From contig SCQP01000007.1 of the NCBI GenBank assembly GCA_004299485.1, positions 78,623 to 142,622 on the forward strand: 64,000 nt of DNA, read 5' to 3'. The notes below the pieces were generated by a model. That model made no database searches and had not been told where the DNA came from. It saw only the letters and a list, made by a program, of their open reading frames with translations. How positions within the stretch are numbered: position 1 is the stretch's first letter; every line of letters begins with the position of its first letter. The translations under genes and the position numbers were made by a program. Below are positions 1-8,749 of the stretch, one piece after another. The stretch is from Acidobacteriota bacterium. GTDB lineage: Bacteria > Acidobacteriota > Terriglobia > Terriglobales > SCQP01.

Positions 1-1
1 C

Positions 2-439
2 GCCGGGATGCTGCACTGGTTCGAGGTGCACGCCGGCGAGGTCATCACCGTACCCGCCGGAACGGTGCATGCCATCGGAGGAGGATCGGTGCTGCTGGAA
101 GTGCAGCAGCCGTCGGATACGACCTTCCGGCTGGACGACTACGGACGCGGGCGGGAGCTGCATCTGGAGCCGGGAATGGAGGTTGCGCGCCAAACCGATG
201 GCGGGCGGTGCGCGGCGGCGACGAGCGGGTTATTGCTGCACACACCGTTTTTTCAGTTGTGGCGATGGGAGGGGCCGGTCAGGATCGGCGCGGCGGACGA
301 GGCCCGCTGGCTGGTAAATTTGACCAGTGGAGGAACCATCCCCAGAGGATGGTTGGCGGAGCTGGCGGCGGGTGAAAGCTTCGAACAGGCAGAGGCCGCT
401 ACGATCATGGAGGTTCGAGCGGGCCAAGAATGGGGTTGA
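2..439 (+). CDS. manA: Mannose-6-phosphate isomerase, class I (3' end only)
   Basis: Interconverts mannose-6-phosphate and fructose-6-phosphate in the cytoplasm. Only about the last 145 codons are present; the frame is open to the left edge, so the start lies outside the window and the ATG at base 8 is internal. The visible part carries the cupin segment VPAGTVHAIGGG, whose His is a zinc ligand in class I enzymes, followed by LLEVQQPSDTTFRLDDYGR, a conserved strand containing an active-site Arg in this family. The remaining C-terminal beta domain is weakly conserved. A mannose-1-phosphate guanylyltransferase 2.2 kb downstream suggests a shared role in GDP-mannose supply, although the genes are not in one operon. 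Confidence 0.88.
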   Translation, partial: AGMLHWFEVHAGEVITVPAGTVHAIGGGSVLLEVQQPSDTTFRLDDYGRGRELHLEPGMEVARQTDGGRCAAATSGLLLHTPFFQLWRWEGPVRIGAADEARWLVNLTSGGTIPRGWLAELAAGESFEQAEAATIMEVRAGQEWG

Positions 440-514
440 CCGTTCGGTTGGGAACCGCGAAAATATTAAGGACACCCAATTTCTGAGATTTCCGTAGACG
501 ACTGCGTATATTTT

Positions 515-1573
515 ATGAGTTCGCGCCCTCAACCCCAACTATCGGTACCGGATCGCAAGCCGGCCGCCCCCTCAAACTCGACCAAAGTCCTCAGCCCGGC
601 ACGGCGCTTCCCGCTGGAGGCAGAAACCCTGCGCAACTTCTTGCGCAAAATGGTCACGCTGCGGGAGTTCGAGCACTTGGGCTACCGGGAGTTCAAGAAT
701 GGCCTGATCCGCGGCTACTACCATTCCTATGCCGGCCAGGAAGCGGTGGGGGTGGGCTTCTTCCACGCTATTGACCTGAGCCGCGACTACATTGTCGACA
801 ACTACCGGGACCACGGCCATATGCTGCTGTCCGGCATGGACCCGATGCGGATCTACGCCGAGCTGTTCGGGCGGCGAACGGGCGTGGCCAAAGGCAAGGG
901 CGGTAGCATGCATATGTACAGCCCGGAAGAGCATTTTCTGGGCGGCGACGGCATCGTGGGCGGACCACTTTCGATCGCCACTGGCGTAGGACTGGCGCTG
1001 AAGCAACAGAAAAAGGACGGCGTCGCCGTTTGCTTTTTCGGCGATGGCGCGCTCGATACCGGAACCTTCCACGAATCGCTGAATATGGCGTCGCTGTTCA
1101 AGGTGCCGACCGCTTACGTCTGCATCAACAACCAGTACAGTATGGGCACCAGCCTGGAACGGCATTCGGCGGTGACGAAGCTGGTGGACCGCGCCCGCGG
1201 CTACGGCATGCCCACCGAGCAGGTGGATGGACAGGACGTGTGGGCAACCACCGAAGCGGCGGCGCGGATTTTAAATACGGTGCGGGACAAGCAGCGGCCC
1301 TATTTCGTGGAAGTGTTGACCTATCGTTATGACGGCCACGGGATTCATGACAAGACGCTGAACTACCGCAGCATTGAGGAAGAGACGTCGTGGCATGAGC
1401 GCGACCCGCTGAAGCTGCTGAGCGATTACATGATGGAAGAAAAGATTGTGAGCCACGGCGACATCGAGAAGCTGCGCAAGGACGTCATCGCCGAGCTGGA
1501 AGCGAAGGTGGCCGAAGCCAAGAAGGGTGAAGAACCGGCGCCGGAAGAGCTGCTCCACGACGTGCTGCAATAG
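515..1573 (+). CDS. pdhA: Pyruvate dehydrogenase E1 component, alpha subunit
   Basis: Alpha subunit of the heterotetrameric, thiamine-diphosphate-dependent E1 that decarboxylates pyruvate for acetyl-CoA formation. At 352 residues it has the normal length. The TPP motif runs from FFGDGALDTGTFHESLN to CINNQYS (about residues 172-207), and the phosphorylation-loop-like RYDGHGIHD is present near residue 270. About 45 N-terminal residues before LRNFLRKMV look poorly ordered. No Shine-Dalgarno sequence precedes the ATG; an AT-rich TATATT lies 3 nt upstream, so the start is the best available rather than proven. pdhB follows after 24 nt. The E2 and E3 genes are not in the window, so a branched-chain 2-oxoacid substrate cannot be excluded. 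Confidence 0.9.
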   Translation: MSSRPQPQLSVPDRKPAAPSNSTKVLSPARRFPLEAETLRNFLRKMVTLREFEHLGYREFKNGLIRGYYHSYAGQEAVGVGFFHAIDLSRDYIVDNYRDHGHMLLSGMDPMRIYAELFGRRTGVAKGKGGSMHMYSPEEHFLGGDGIVGGPLSIATGVGLALKQQKKDGVAVCFFGDGALDTGTFHESLNMASLFKVPTAYVCINNQYSMGTSLERHSAVTKLVDRARGYGMPTEQVDGQDVWATTEAAARILNTVRDKQRPYFVEVLTYRYDGHGIHDKTLNYRSIEEETSWHERDPLKLLSDYMMEEKIVSHGDIEKLRKDVIAELEAKVAEAKKGEEPAPEELLHDVLQ

Positions 1574-1597
1574 GCGCAGGCAGACGAGGAAACTTTT

Positions 1598-2581
1598 GTG
1601 ATTGTGAAAAAATCCATGCACGAAGCGCTGAACATGGCGCTGCGCGAGGAGATGGCCCGTGACGAGCGGGTGGTGGTTCTGGGCGAAGAAGTGGCCCAGT
1701 ACAACGGCGTGCACTACGTCACCCGGGGTCTGTTCGACGAGTTCGGCGGCGACCGCGTGATCGATACGCCGATTTCGGAAGAGAGCTTCGTCGGCATGGG
1801 CGTGGGCATGGCGACCATGGGCCAGCGGCCGGTGGTCGAGCTGATGCGCATTGACTTCGGGCTGCGCGCCATGGACCAGATTTACAACCACATGGCCAAA
1901 ATCCGGTACATGTCGGGCGGCCGGCTTTCGGTGCCGATGGTCCTGCGAGGACCCGAAGGACCGGGGCCAAACTCCGGCCTGACGGCGCAGCACGGGCAGC
2001 AGTTGACGGTGCTGTTTGCGCACTGCCCCGGGCTGCGGGTTGTGAGCCCGTCGAATCAGTACGACGCCAAAGGCATGCTGAAGTCTGCCATCCGGAGTGA
2101 TGATCCGGTGGTGTTTTTGGAACCAGGTCCCCTGAACAACAAGCAGGGCGACGTGGACGACAGCGAGTATCTGGTGCCGATCGACAAGGCGGACATTAAG
2201 CGCCCCGGCGACGACGTAACCCTCGTCGGTTACGGCGCCAGCACGGCGCTCTGTCTGGAAGCGGCACGCGAGCTGGAGCGCGACGGCATTTCAGCCGAAG
2301 TGGTCGACATGCGCTGCCTGCGGCCCATCGACATGGGCCCGGCGCTGGCATCGCTGAAGAAGACGAATCGCGCCGTGGTCGCCGACTACGCCTGGCAGAG
2401 TTATGGCCCCTCGGCCGAGATCGTGACCCGGCTGAGTACCGACGGCTTCTGGGATCTGGAAACGCCCGTGCGGCGCGTCTGCGGCAAGGAAACCCCACTG
2501 CCCTACGCGGCAAATCTCGAAGAGCTGAGCAAGCCCAACGTGGACGAGATCATCGCCGCCGCAAAAGCGACGCTGAGCTGA
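1598..2581 (+). CDS. pdhB: Pyruvate dehydrogenase E1 component, beta subunit
   Basis: Beta subunit of E1 that completes the TPP-binding site and contacts E2. The 327 residues include the typical start MIVKKSMHEALNMALREEM, the GEEVAQYNGV pyrimidine-side segment with its conserved Glu, DTPISEESFVGMGVGMA, and the transketolase C-terminal domain (YGASTALCLEAA, then DMRCLRPID). The start codon is GTG, supported by GACGAGGA 8 nt upstream. It lies 24 nt after pdhA and is surely co-transcribed with it. The gene ends 110 nt before a convergent mannose-1-phosphate guanylyltransferase gene, with octamer repeats between. Confidence 0.93.
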   Translation: MIVKKSMHEALNMALREEMARDERVVVLGEEVAQYNGVHYVTRGLFDEFGGDRVIDTPISEESFVGMGVGMATMGQRPVVELMRIDFGLRAMDQIYNHMAKIRYMSGGRLSVPMVLRGPEGPGPNSGLTAQHGQQLTVLFAHCPGLRVVSPSNQYDAKGMLKSAIRSDDPVVFLEPGPLNNKQGDVDDSEYLVPIDKADIKRPGDDVTLVGYGASTALCLEAARELERDGISAEVVDMRCLRPIDMGPALASLKKTNRAVVADYAWQSYGPSAEIVTRLSTDGFWDLETPVRRVCGKETPLPYAANLEELSKPNVDEIIAAAKATLS

Positions 2582-2694
2582 TCAGCGGGTCAGCTTGTCA
2601 GCGGATCAGCACGGCAGACCTGGCGATTCACGGTAAACTTTGAGAGCAGTGCGGTGCGGCTGAATCGCTGATTCGCTGATTCGCTGAGCCGCTA
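2582..2694. repeat. Octamer repeats between convergent genes
   Basis: The gap between pdhB and the convergent guanylyltransferase gene holds two degenerate arrays with an 8-base period. The first (about 2585-2610) has units ending in TCAG: CGGGTCAG, CTTGTCAG, CGGATCAG. The second (about 2663-2694) has units AATCGCTG, ATTCGCTG, ATTCGCTG and runs in the opposite sense, so the arrays are partly complementary (GATCAGC against GCTGATT) and could fold into a long imperfect hairpin. A bidirectional terminator role is inference. The same TCAG-ending octamers recur near 10648-10672. Confidence 0.6.
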
Positions 2695-3789
2695 CAGCAG
2701 TTTGGTTTTCCCTTCGGCTTCGAGCTGCTGGACGAGCTTGCCGACTTTTTGAGATTGGGAGCGGGGGACGATCAGCAGGGCGTCAGGGGTCTCGACCACG
2801 ACCAGATCGCTGAGGCCGACGATGGCAACGGTTTTGCCGTCCACGTTAATAAAATTGTTGGCGGCGTCCAGTTCGACCACATCGCCGGCCTGAGCCACCG
2901 TACCGCCGTGGGGCGCGAGCTGTTCATAGAGCGACTGCCAGCTCCCCAGGTCCGTCCAGCCCAGATTGGCCGAGGGGACGCAGACGATATTGCGGCTGCG
3001 CTCCATGACGGCGTAGTCGATGGAGATGTTTTCACACTCCGGATACCAGCGTTCGAGCACCGCTCCCAGCTTCGAGCGGGGCGCTTCGGCGATACGGCGG
3101 AGGATTTCGGCGGTTGCGGGGAGAAATTCGGCCAAGGCCTCCAGAATACTGGAGGTGCGCCAGAGGAACAGACCGGCATTCCAGAAGTAATGGCCGGCTT
3201 CGACGAACTCACGCGCCTGCGCGAGGCTGGGTTTTTCGGTGAAGCGCTGCACGCGCAGCGCGTGCGCTTTGGAACGCGGGTCGTGAACGGCCTCGATATA
3301 GCCGTAGCCGGTTTCGGGGCGCGTGGGCTCAATGCCCAGCACCACGAGCTTGCCGGGGCGCTGCGCTTCTTTGATCGCCACGCGGGCGAGAGCAACGAAT
3401 TTCTCCTCGTTGGCAATAAAGGCGTCAGAGGGAAACACCCCCATATTGACGTCGCCGCGGGCGCGCAGAATCAGCTCGGCGCCAAGGCCGATGGCCGGGG
3501 CCGTGTTGCGGCCGACCGGCTCGGCAATCACCTGCGCAGCCGGCACTTGCGGGACTTGCCGCAGCACCGCCGGACGGAGCTCGCGGTTGGTCATGATCCA
3601 GATGTCTTCGGGCGAGGCCAGCAGCGGCTGGAGGCGGTCAATGGTGCGCTCCAGCATGGTCCGGCCGCCCAGGATTGGAAGGATTTGCTTGGCGGCGGCA
3701 CGGCGGCTTTTCGGCCAGAAGCGGGTTCCCCGGCCTCCGGCCAGAATCAGGGCACAAAAGCCGGTTGGTTTAGTGGCCGGTGTGGGCAC
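2692..3789 (-). CDS. manC: Mannose-1-phosphate guanylyltransferase
   Basis: Forms GDP-mannose from mannose-1-phosphate and GTP for glycans and exopolysaccharide. The 365-residue protein has the nucleotidyltransferase signature ALILAGGRGTRFWPKSRR near residue 12, followed by KQILPILGGRTMLERTIDR, the segment AQVIAEPVGRNTAPAIG and the sugar-binding FTEKPSLAQA. It lacks the C-terminal cupin isomerase domain of bifunctional ManC/AlgA enzymes, which fits a separate manA at the window start. The C-terminal part (residues about 285-365) resembles the beta-helix end of such enzymes. It is transcribed convergently with pdhB, and a divergent M48 peptidase gene begins 50 nt upstream. Confidence 0.92.
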   Translation of the reverse strand: MPTPATKPTGFCALILAGGRGTRFWPKSRRAAAKQILPILGGRTMLERTIDRLQPLLASPEDIWIMTNRELRPAVLRQVPQVPAAQVIAEPVGRNTAPAIGLGAELILRARGDVNMGVFPSDAFIANEEKFVALARVAIKEAQRPGKLVVLGIEPTRPETGYGYIEAVHDPRSKAHALRVQRFTEKPSLAQAREFVEAGHYFWNAGLFLWRTSSILEALAEFLPATAEILRRIAEAPRSKLGAVLERWYPECENISIDYAVMERSRNIVCVPSANLGWTDLGSWQSLYEQLAPHGGTVAQAGDVVELDAANNFINVDGKTVAIVGLSDLVVVETPDALLIVPRSQSQKVGKLVQQLEAEGKTKLL

Positions 3790-3839
3790 GATGGCAGAAT
3801 AGCAGGATTTAGCGGCGTTTCCCCTTAAAATTCAGAAAG

Positions 3840-4994
3840 ATGGATCTCATGAACGACCCCAAACGCTATGCCCGCGAGCGCTTCTGGCTGGGCCTTTTTT
3901 CCGGCGGCTTCAATCTGCTGCTGCTGGTGCTGTTGCTGGTGACGGGCTTCAGCATTGCAATTGCGCGCTGGTGCTCGGGTGCGCCCGCGCTCGTCGTGCT
4001 CGAGTACGTGCTGCTGGTCGGCGCCGGCTTTCAGGTGCTGGACCTGCCCAGCGCCTGGCTGGGGCGGCGCATTGAGATCCGCTACGGCATGAACCGCCAG
4101 AGCGTGGGTTCATGGCTGTGGGACGAAACCAAAAGCGCGTTGCTGGCGGCGGTGCTGGGCGTGGGTGCGACCGAGCTGGTCTACTGGCTGCTGCGGGCTT
4201 CGCCTGAGCATTGGTGGCTGTGGGCGTGGGCGGCGTTCGCAGTAGTCATGGTAGGGCTGGCACAGTTGGGGCCGGTGCTGCTGTTGCCGCTGTTTTTCAA
4301 GTTGCGGCCAATGACGGAAGAGAATGAAAACGATGCACCCCTGGTACGGCGCCTGGAAGGCACCTACGCCGGCCTGCGGGCAAAGAACCCGAAGCTGCCG
4401 AAGCTGCATGGCATATTCGAGTGGAAGCTGGGCGAGAAAAGCGCCAAGGCCAATGCCGCCTTGACCGGCTTGGGGCGAACCCGCCGGGTCATCATCAGCG
4501 ACACGCTGCTGGAAGGCTCGCCGGTGGAAGAGATTGAAGCCGTGTTCGTGCATGAGCTGGGCCATCACGTCCATCACGACATCTGGCGCGGGCTGGGCTT
4601 TCAGACGGCGCTCAGCTTGCTGGGCTTTTGGCTGGCGCACGTCGTGCTGGCGGCGCTGGTGGGGCCGCTGCGGCTGCAGGGCATTGCCGACGTGGCGGGC
4701 GGGCCGCTGCTGGTGCTGGTGTTCAGCGTATTGGGATTGCTGCTGCTACCGGTGAGCAATGCCTTTGTGCGGGCGATGGAACGCAACGCGGATGACTACT
4801 CGTTCGCCACGCTGGGCACGGCCGCGCCGCTGCTGGCAGGTCTGCGGCGGCTGGCGGAAAAGAATCTGGCGGAAGTCGAGCCGCCGCGCTGGAAGGAATG
4901 GCTGCTGTACTCGCACCCGTCGATTGCCACGCGCATCCGCCGGGGCGAAGCCTGGCAGTCAGCGCGGCAGGCTGCCGGCAGCGAGCTCGCCTAG
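3840..4994 (+). CDS. M48 family membrane metallopeptidase (Ste24/CAAX protease type)
   Basis: A 384-residue integral membrane zinc protease resembling Ste24-type CAAX endoproteases. An N-terminal M48_N-like region with about four hydrophobic helices (residues 15-160) precedes the peptidase domain. The zinc motif is HELGHHVHHD (about residue 238), and the third ligand is probably the Glu in MERNADDYSFATLG. Two further hydrophobic helices follow HEXXH. In bacteria these enzymes are usually linked to membrane-protein quality control, and there is no prenylated substrate to point to. The last 36 bases overlap the convergent adenosine deaminase gene. Confidence 0.88.
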   Translation: MDLMNDPKRYARERFWLGLFSGGFNLLLLVLLLVTGFSIAIARWCSGAPALVVLEYVLLVGAGFQVLDLPSAWLGRRIEIRYGMNRQSVGSWLWDETKSALLAAVLGVGATELVYWLLRASPEHWWLWAWAAFAVVMVGLAQLGPVLLLPLFFKLRPMTEENENDAPLVRRLEGTYAGLRAKNPKLPKLHGIFEWKLGEKSAKANAALTGLGRTRRVIISDTLLEGSPVEEIEAVFVHELGHHVHHDIWRGLGFQTALSLLGFWLAHVVLAALVGPLRLQGIADVAGGPLLVLVFSVLGLLLLPVSNAFVRAMERNADDYSFATLGTAAPLLAGLRRLAEKNLAEVEPPRWKEWLLYSHPSIATRIRRGEAWQSARQAAGSELA

Positions 4995-5915
4995 TTCGGA
5001 GAACGTAAAGCCGCCGTGTCCGGCGAGGAAGGCATATTCGTCGAGCAAGGTGCAACCGAAGATGCCCGGGTCGTCGGAGCTGATAGCCACGCGGATACCG
5101 CGGCGGTAATAGAGATGCGCCGGGTGAAGCGTGCCTTCCGGCCAGGCGCCGGTCTTGAAGTTCGAGGTCGGGCAGATGTCGAGCACGACCTGGCGCTGCG
5201 CCAGCTCGTCGAGAAGCCGTTCGTCCTCGAAGGCATGTAGTCCATGGCCAATGCGATCCGGGTGCAGATGGCGGAGCGCATCCCAGATGGAAGCCGCGCC
5301 GCAGGTTTCCCCGGCATGAATAGTGGTGCGCAGGCCGTGAGCCCGGGCGCGGCCGTAGCCGGCTGCAAACTCGGCTGCGGAGCGCTGCGTCTCGTCGCCG
5401 CCAATGCCGATGCCGGCGACCGCACCTGACGGTTGCAGCCGGATCGCCCAATTGACAACCTGCTCAAACGGCTCAGCACCGAACTGACGCACGGCATCCA
5501 ACACCCAACGGATGCGCACGCTGCTCGCGGCTTCGGCTTCCACGCGGGCCTGCTCGATCGCTTCCCAGTAGGGCTCGACAGGAACGCCGCGCCAGAGCAG
5601 TATGCCCACCGAGAAGAAGACTTCGGCGTAGACGGCGCCCTGCGCATGCAAGTAGTCCGCGAGGGCAAGCACCGCGGTGGCGTAGTCGGCCGGCGAGTCG
5701 AGCAGCAGGCTGGCGGTCTTAATCGCCGTGATGAAGCCGCTGAAGTCGTGGAACTGATACAGGCGCTGACACGCCGCCAGATCGCACAGACCGTGGGGCC
5801 GGCCCTGTCGCTGCGCCAACGCCCACAAGGTTTGCGGCGAAAGGCTGCCTTCCAGGTGCAGGTGCAGTTCGGCTTTGGGGATGCGACGAAGCTGCTCGCG
5901 TTCGGCGGGCGTCAT
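4959..5915 (-). CDS. add: Adenosine deaminase
   Basis: Hydrolytic deaminase of the amidohydrolase superfamily converting adenosine to inosine (some relatives use adenine or other aminopurines). The zinc-binding KAELHLHLEGS is near residue 14, the catalytic TIHAGE near residue 197, the substrate-binding histidine in RIGHG near residue 220, and the C-terminal SSDDPGIFG with the metal-ligand Asp near 278. The length of 318 is slightly short for the family, ending soon after the last helix. The start ATG overlaps the stop of the upstream aminotransferase by 4 nt (ATGA), so they form one operon. The 3' end overlaps the convergent M48 gene by 36 nt. Confidence 0.92.
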   Translation of the reverse strand: MTPAEREQLRRIPKAELHLHLEGSLSPQTLWALAQRQGRPHGLCDLAACQRLYQFHDFSGFITAIKTASLLLDSPADYATAVLALADYLHAQGAVYAEVFFSVGILLWRGVPVEPYWEAIEQARVEAEAASSVRIRWVLDAVRQFGAEPFEQVVNWAIRLQPSGAVAGIGIGGDETQRSAAEFAAGYGRARAHGLRTTIHAGETCGAASIWDALRHLHPDRIGHGLHAFEDERLLDELAQRQVVLDICPTSNFKTGAWPEGTLHPAHLYYRRGIRVAISSDDPGIFGCTLLDEYAFLAGHGGFTFSELGELAAGSLPR

Positions 5916-7054
5916 GCAGGCAGCTCGGCGAGCAGGCGGTCGATTTCGTCCGGGGTGTTATAGAGGTGCGGGGCAACCCGCACCCAGGGGCCGCGCTGGG
6001 AACAGAGAATCCCGGCGGCTTCGAGCCGCGGGACCAGGCTGGCGGCCTCTTCGCGCGGGTGCTGAAAGCTGGTGATGCCGCTGCGCACGCTGCGGTCGTC
6101 GGACAATAAAGCGAGAGTGCAGCCGCGCTGGTCCAGACCGTCGGCAAGGCGCTGGCCCAGGTCGAGGATATGGTTTGCAGCGGTATCCGCGCCCGCTGAC
6201 AGCAACAGCTTGATGGCCGCACCCATGCCGAGCAGCACGGTTCTGTTTACGGCGCCGCATTCGAAGCGCGCCGCGCCGGCGCGCCAGTGCATAATCCCCG
6301 TTTGTGCCGCGCGCTGGGCGGCATCGAAGTCGAGATAGTTGTCGACCGAAAGCCAGCCGGGCTCGGGCGGCGTGAGTTGCTCGAGCAGAGCGGGATGGAC
6401 GTACAGAAATCCCGCGCCCTCGGGACAAGTCAGCCACTTGTGGCTGCCGCAAGCGAGCGCGTGGATGCCGCAGCGGGTCACGTCGAGCGGAAACGCTCCC
6501 AAACCTTGAATGCCATCCACCACGAGCCATGTTCCGGTTTCGCGGCAAATGGCGCCGATAGCTTCGAGCGGAGCGCGAAAGCCGCTCAAATACTGCACGA
6601 AGCTGATGGCCAGCACTTTCGCGCCGCGGCAGGCGGCGCGCACTTGATTGAGATCGGTTAGCGCGGCCGTGGGCAGCAGCTCGACGTTTACGCCCCGGCC
6701 CCGCAGTGCGAGCCAAGGATAGAGGTTGGCTGGAAATTCACACTCGAACGTCACCACCCGCTCACCCGGGCGCCAGGCAAGACCATTGGCAATAGTCAAC
6801 AGGCCTTCGGTGGTGTTTTTAGTCAGGGCAATATCGGCGGCAGTAGCGCCAATAAGGCCGCCAAGGGTGGCGCGCACGCCCTCCTGCGTCTCCAGCCACT
6901 GCATGAAGTGCAGGGCGCCAAACTCGGCTTGATCGGCCAAATGGGCCTCCATCGCCTGGCGGGTACTCGTAGCTACCGGCGCAATAGCGGCGTGGTTGAA
7001 GTAGGCATAATGCCGGGAGACGGGAAACTGGTCGCGGATTTCGGAAAGCAGCAT
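5912..7054 (-). CDS. Aminotransferase class V (cysteine desulfurase/isopenicillin-N-epimerase-like)
   Basis: PLP enzyme of fold type I, 380 residues. The cofactor Lys is in CGSHKWLTCPEGAG (about residue 211), the Asp that contacts the pyridine nitrogen is in LVVDGIQGLG (about 187), and TKNTTEGLLTIANGL gives the phosphate-binding turn. The conserved active-site Cys loop of true cysteine desulfurases (group I/II) is not evident, so a lyase, epimerase or kynureninase-like activity is as likely as sulfur mobilisation. It is the first gene of a two-gene operon with adenosine deaminase (4-nt overlap). The exact substrate is unknown. Confidence 0.85.
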   Translation of the reverse strand: MLLSEIRDQFPVSRHYAYFNHAAIAPVATSTRQAMEAHLADQAEFGALHFMQWLETQEGVRATLGGLIGATAADIALTKNTTEGLLTIANGLAWRPGERVVTFECEFPANLYPWLALRGRGVNVELLPTAALTDLNQVRAACRGAKVLAISFVQYLSGFRAPLEAIGAICRETGTWLVVDGIQGLGAFPLDVTRCGIHALACGSHKWLTCPEGAGFLYVHPALLEQLTPPEPGWLSVDNYLDFDAAQRAAQTGIMHWRAGAARFECGAVNRTVLLGMGAAIKLLLSAGADTAANHILDLGQRLADGLDQRGCTLALLSDDRSVRSGITSFQHPREEAASLVPRLEAAGILCSQRGPWVRVAPHLYNTPDEIDRLLAELPA

Positions 7055-7122
7055 GTCTCATTATGAGTGGCACGGCCACCTCTTTTTGGAGCCGCCCTCC
7101 CGGTGGTCGGGCTGTGGCCGAG

Positions 7123-7251
7123 CGTCGCTCCCCTGCAACGGACGCCCACTGGCGCTCAGGGCGTCTCCAAGTTGCCGCGTTTGGCGCGGGGCTCGGCAGG
7201 GCCGAGTGACCCGCTTGCGCTTGGCAGGGCTGGGGGCTCGCCCCTGCCAAG
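7123..7251. repeat. Dispersed repeat module with two hairpins
   Basis: The 277-nt gap upstream of the M48 gene at 7332 holds non-coding repeat DNA. Bases 7123-7179 are a diverged relative of the 110-bp repeat found on both sides of the permease gene at 13.4-16 kb (shared blocks GTCGCTCCC, CTGGCGCTCAGGG, CTCCAAG-TTGCCGC). Bases 7192-7206 form a 6-bp hairpin (CTCGGC/GCCGAG). The core GAGTGACCCGCTTGCGC at 7204-7220 recurs with one change at 38107-38123. Bases 7220-7251 form a 10-bp stem (CTTGGCAGGG/CCCTGCCAAG). Confidence 0.6.
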
Positions 7252-7331
7252 CATTAAGGGTAACGCCGGAGCGGGAACTCAACGTCCTACCTTGGTAGAC
7301 GTATACTTGGAGCAAGGAAGTCTGATCCCCC

Positions 7332-8321
7332 ATGAAGCGCGCCCGTCTCCGTTCGCTCGCCCTCGGGCTCATTTTCGCTCTGGCCATTCCGCTGGCCGCG
7401 CAAAGCGCCAACGAAAAGAACCTCAAGGATATCGGCCATCGCGGTGTGGGCGACGGGATGAACTTCTATTCCGTCGAAAAGTCTATTGCGCTGGGCAAGC
7501 AGTTGGCCGAACAAGTGGAGGCGACCGCGCGCATTCAGAAGGATCCGGAGATCAACGAATACATCAATCGACTGGCCCAAAATCTGGTGCGGCACTCCGA
7601 TGCTAAAGTGCCCTTTACCGTACGGATTCTGGAGTCGCCCCAAGTCAACGCCGCGGCATTGCCGGGTGGCTACTTTTTCGTGAACACGGGGCTGATACTG
7701 GCGGCCGACAATGAAGCAGAGCTGGCGGGCGTGATGGCGCATGAAATTGCGCATGTAGCGGCGCGGCACGCCACCCGCAATCTCACGAAGGCGAGATTGA
7801 TCGACTACGCGACGTTACCGCTGATTTTCGTTGGCGGCGGCATTGGACTTGCGGGACGGAGTCTGGCGGAGGTCGCCATCCCCATGAGCTTCATGAAATT
7901 CAGCCGCGGTGACGAACGCGAGGCCGATTACCTGGGCTTGCAATACATGTATGAAGCGGGCTACGACCCGCAGGCATTTGTGCAGATGTTCGAGAAGCTG
8001 CTGTCCAAGGAAAAAAAGCAGCCGGGAACCATCGCCAAGGCGTTTTCCTCGCACCCGCCCACGCCCGCACGCATTAAGGACTCGGAAAAGGAAATCGATT
8101 CTTTGCTGCCCTCGCGGCCGGAATACATCCTGAACACCTCGAACTTCAACAAGATCAAGGCCCGCCTGGCCATGCTGGAGCACGTGGACGACACCAACCT
8201 GAAGCTGCATGGTACCGGGCGGCCCAGCCTGATCCGGCCGAATGGCTCGGCCGCGCCGGCAGGCAAACCCACTCTCAAGCGCCGGCCCGGCGGCGGTGGC
8301 GGTGGCGGCGGCGGCAACTAG
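7332..8321 (+). CDS. Secreted M48 family metalloprotease (BepA/LoiP-like)
   Basis: A 329-residue periplasmic zinc protease. The N-terminus has a clear Sec signal (ALGLIFALAIPLAAQS). HEIAHVAARHATRN (about residue 137) supplies the zinc motif, and the third ligand Glu is in SRGDEREADYLGL (about 195). The segment KLLSKEKKQPGTIAKAFSSHPPTPAR is the usual closing feature of this subfamily, in which members degrade or help assemble outer-membrane proteins. The C-terminus is unusual: a Pro/Arg-rich tail ending in eight consecutive glycines. AAGGAAG lies 11 nt before the ATG, and TATACT at 7302-7307 is a plausible -10 element. The stop overlaps the convergent PIN gene. Confidence 0.9.
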   Translation: MKRARLRSLALGLIFALAIPLAAQSANEKNLKDIGHRGVGDGMNFYSVEKSIALGKQLAEQVEATARIQKDPEINEYINRLAQNLVRHSDAKVPFTVRILESPQVNAAALPGGYFFVNTGLILAADNEAELAGVMAHEIAHVAARHATRNLTKARLIDYATLPLIFVGGGIGLAGRSLAEVAIPMSFMKFSRGDEREADYLGLQYMYEAGYDPQAFVQMFEKLLSKEKKQPGTIAKAFSSHPPTPARIKDSEKEIDSLLPSRPEYILNTSNFNKIKARLAMLEHVDDTNLKLHGTGRPSLIRPNGSAAPAGKPTLKRRPGGGGGGGGGN

Positions 8322-8749
8322 GCGACGGATAAACCGGCCGCGCTAGCCAGGGCGCGCTGGCGCTTGTCAAAGGACAAAAACATCTCGGCCTTTAACTCGA
8401 TCGCCGCAGCCACATGAAGCAGGTCCAGCGATCGAACGCCATGGCGGTGCGTATGTGCGAGCGCCAGCTCGGCCGCGGTCGTGTATGTAGCGTCGGAAAG
8501 AGGCGCACAGATGTAAAGGCCGGAATCGCGATCTCTCGCGATCGCCGCACGGGCCGCTGCAGCCTCGACGGCCGCGATTTCCTGGCGAAAGATGCGCAAC
8601 TGGATGGCGTTGACCAACTCGAGCTCGTTCAGTGGGGTCAGTAGAATGCCGCCGCGGCAACGGACCAGAGCTTTCGTGGCAGCGGCGGAGTAGATCTCCG
8701 GAGCGTAGAGTGGGACGAGGGCACTGGTGTCCCAATAAGCTCTCACCAT
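8318..8749 (-). CDS. PIN-domain toxin, VapC-like
   Basis: A 143-residue predicted PIN-fold endoribonuclease. The first acidic residue is in YWDTSALVPLY (Asp 7), the second acidic cluster is near LNELELVNA (about residue 41), and the C-terminal acidic residues are in HGVRSLDLLHVAAA and SFDKRQRALA (about 108-130). This is the usual four-acid Mg2+ site. The start ATG overlaps the upstream antitoxin gene by 7 nt. The 3' end overlaps the convergent M48 gene by 4 nt. RNA target unknown. Confidence 0.88.
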   Translation of the reverse strand: MVRAYWDTSALVPLYAPEIYSAAATKALVRCRGGILLTPLNELELVNAIQLRIFRQEIAAVEAAAARAAIARDRDSGLYICAPLSDATYTTAAELALAHTHRHGVRSLDLLHVAAAIELKAEMFLSFDKRQRALASAAGLSVA

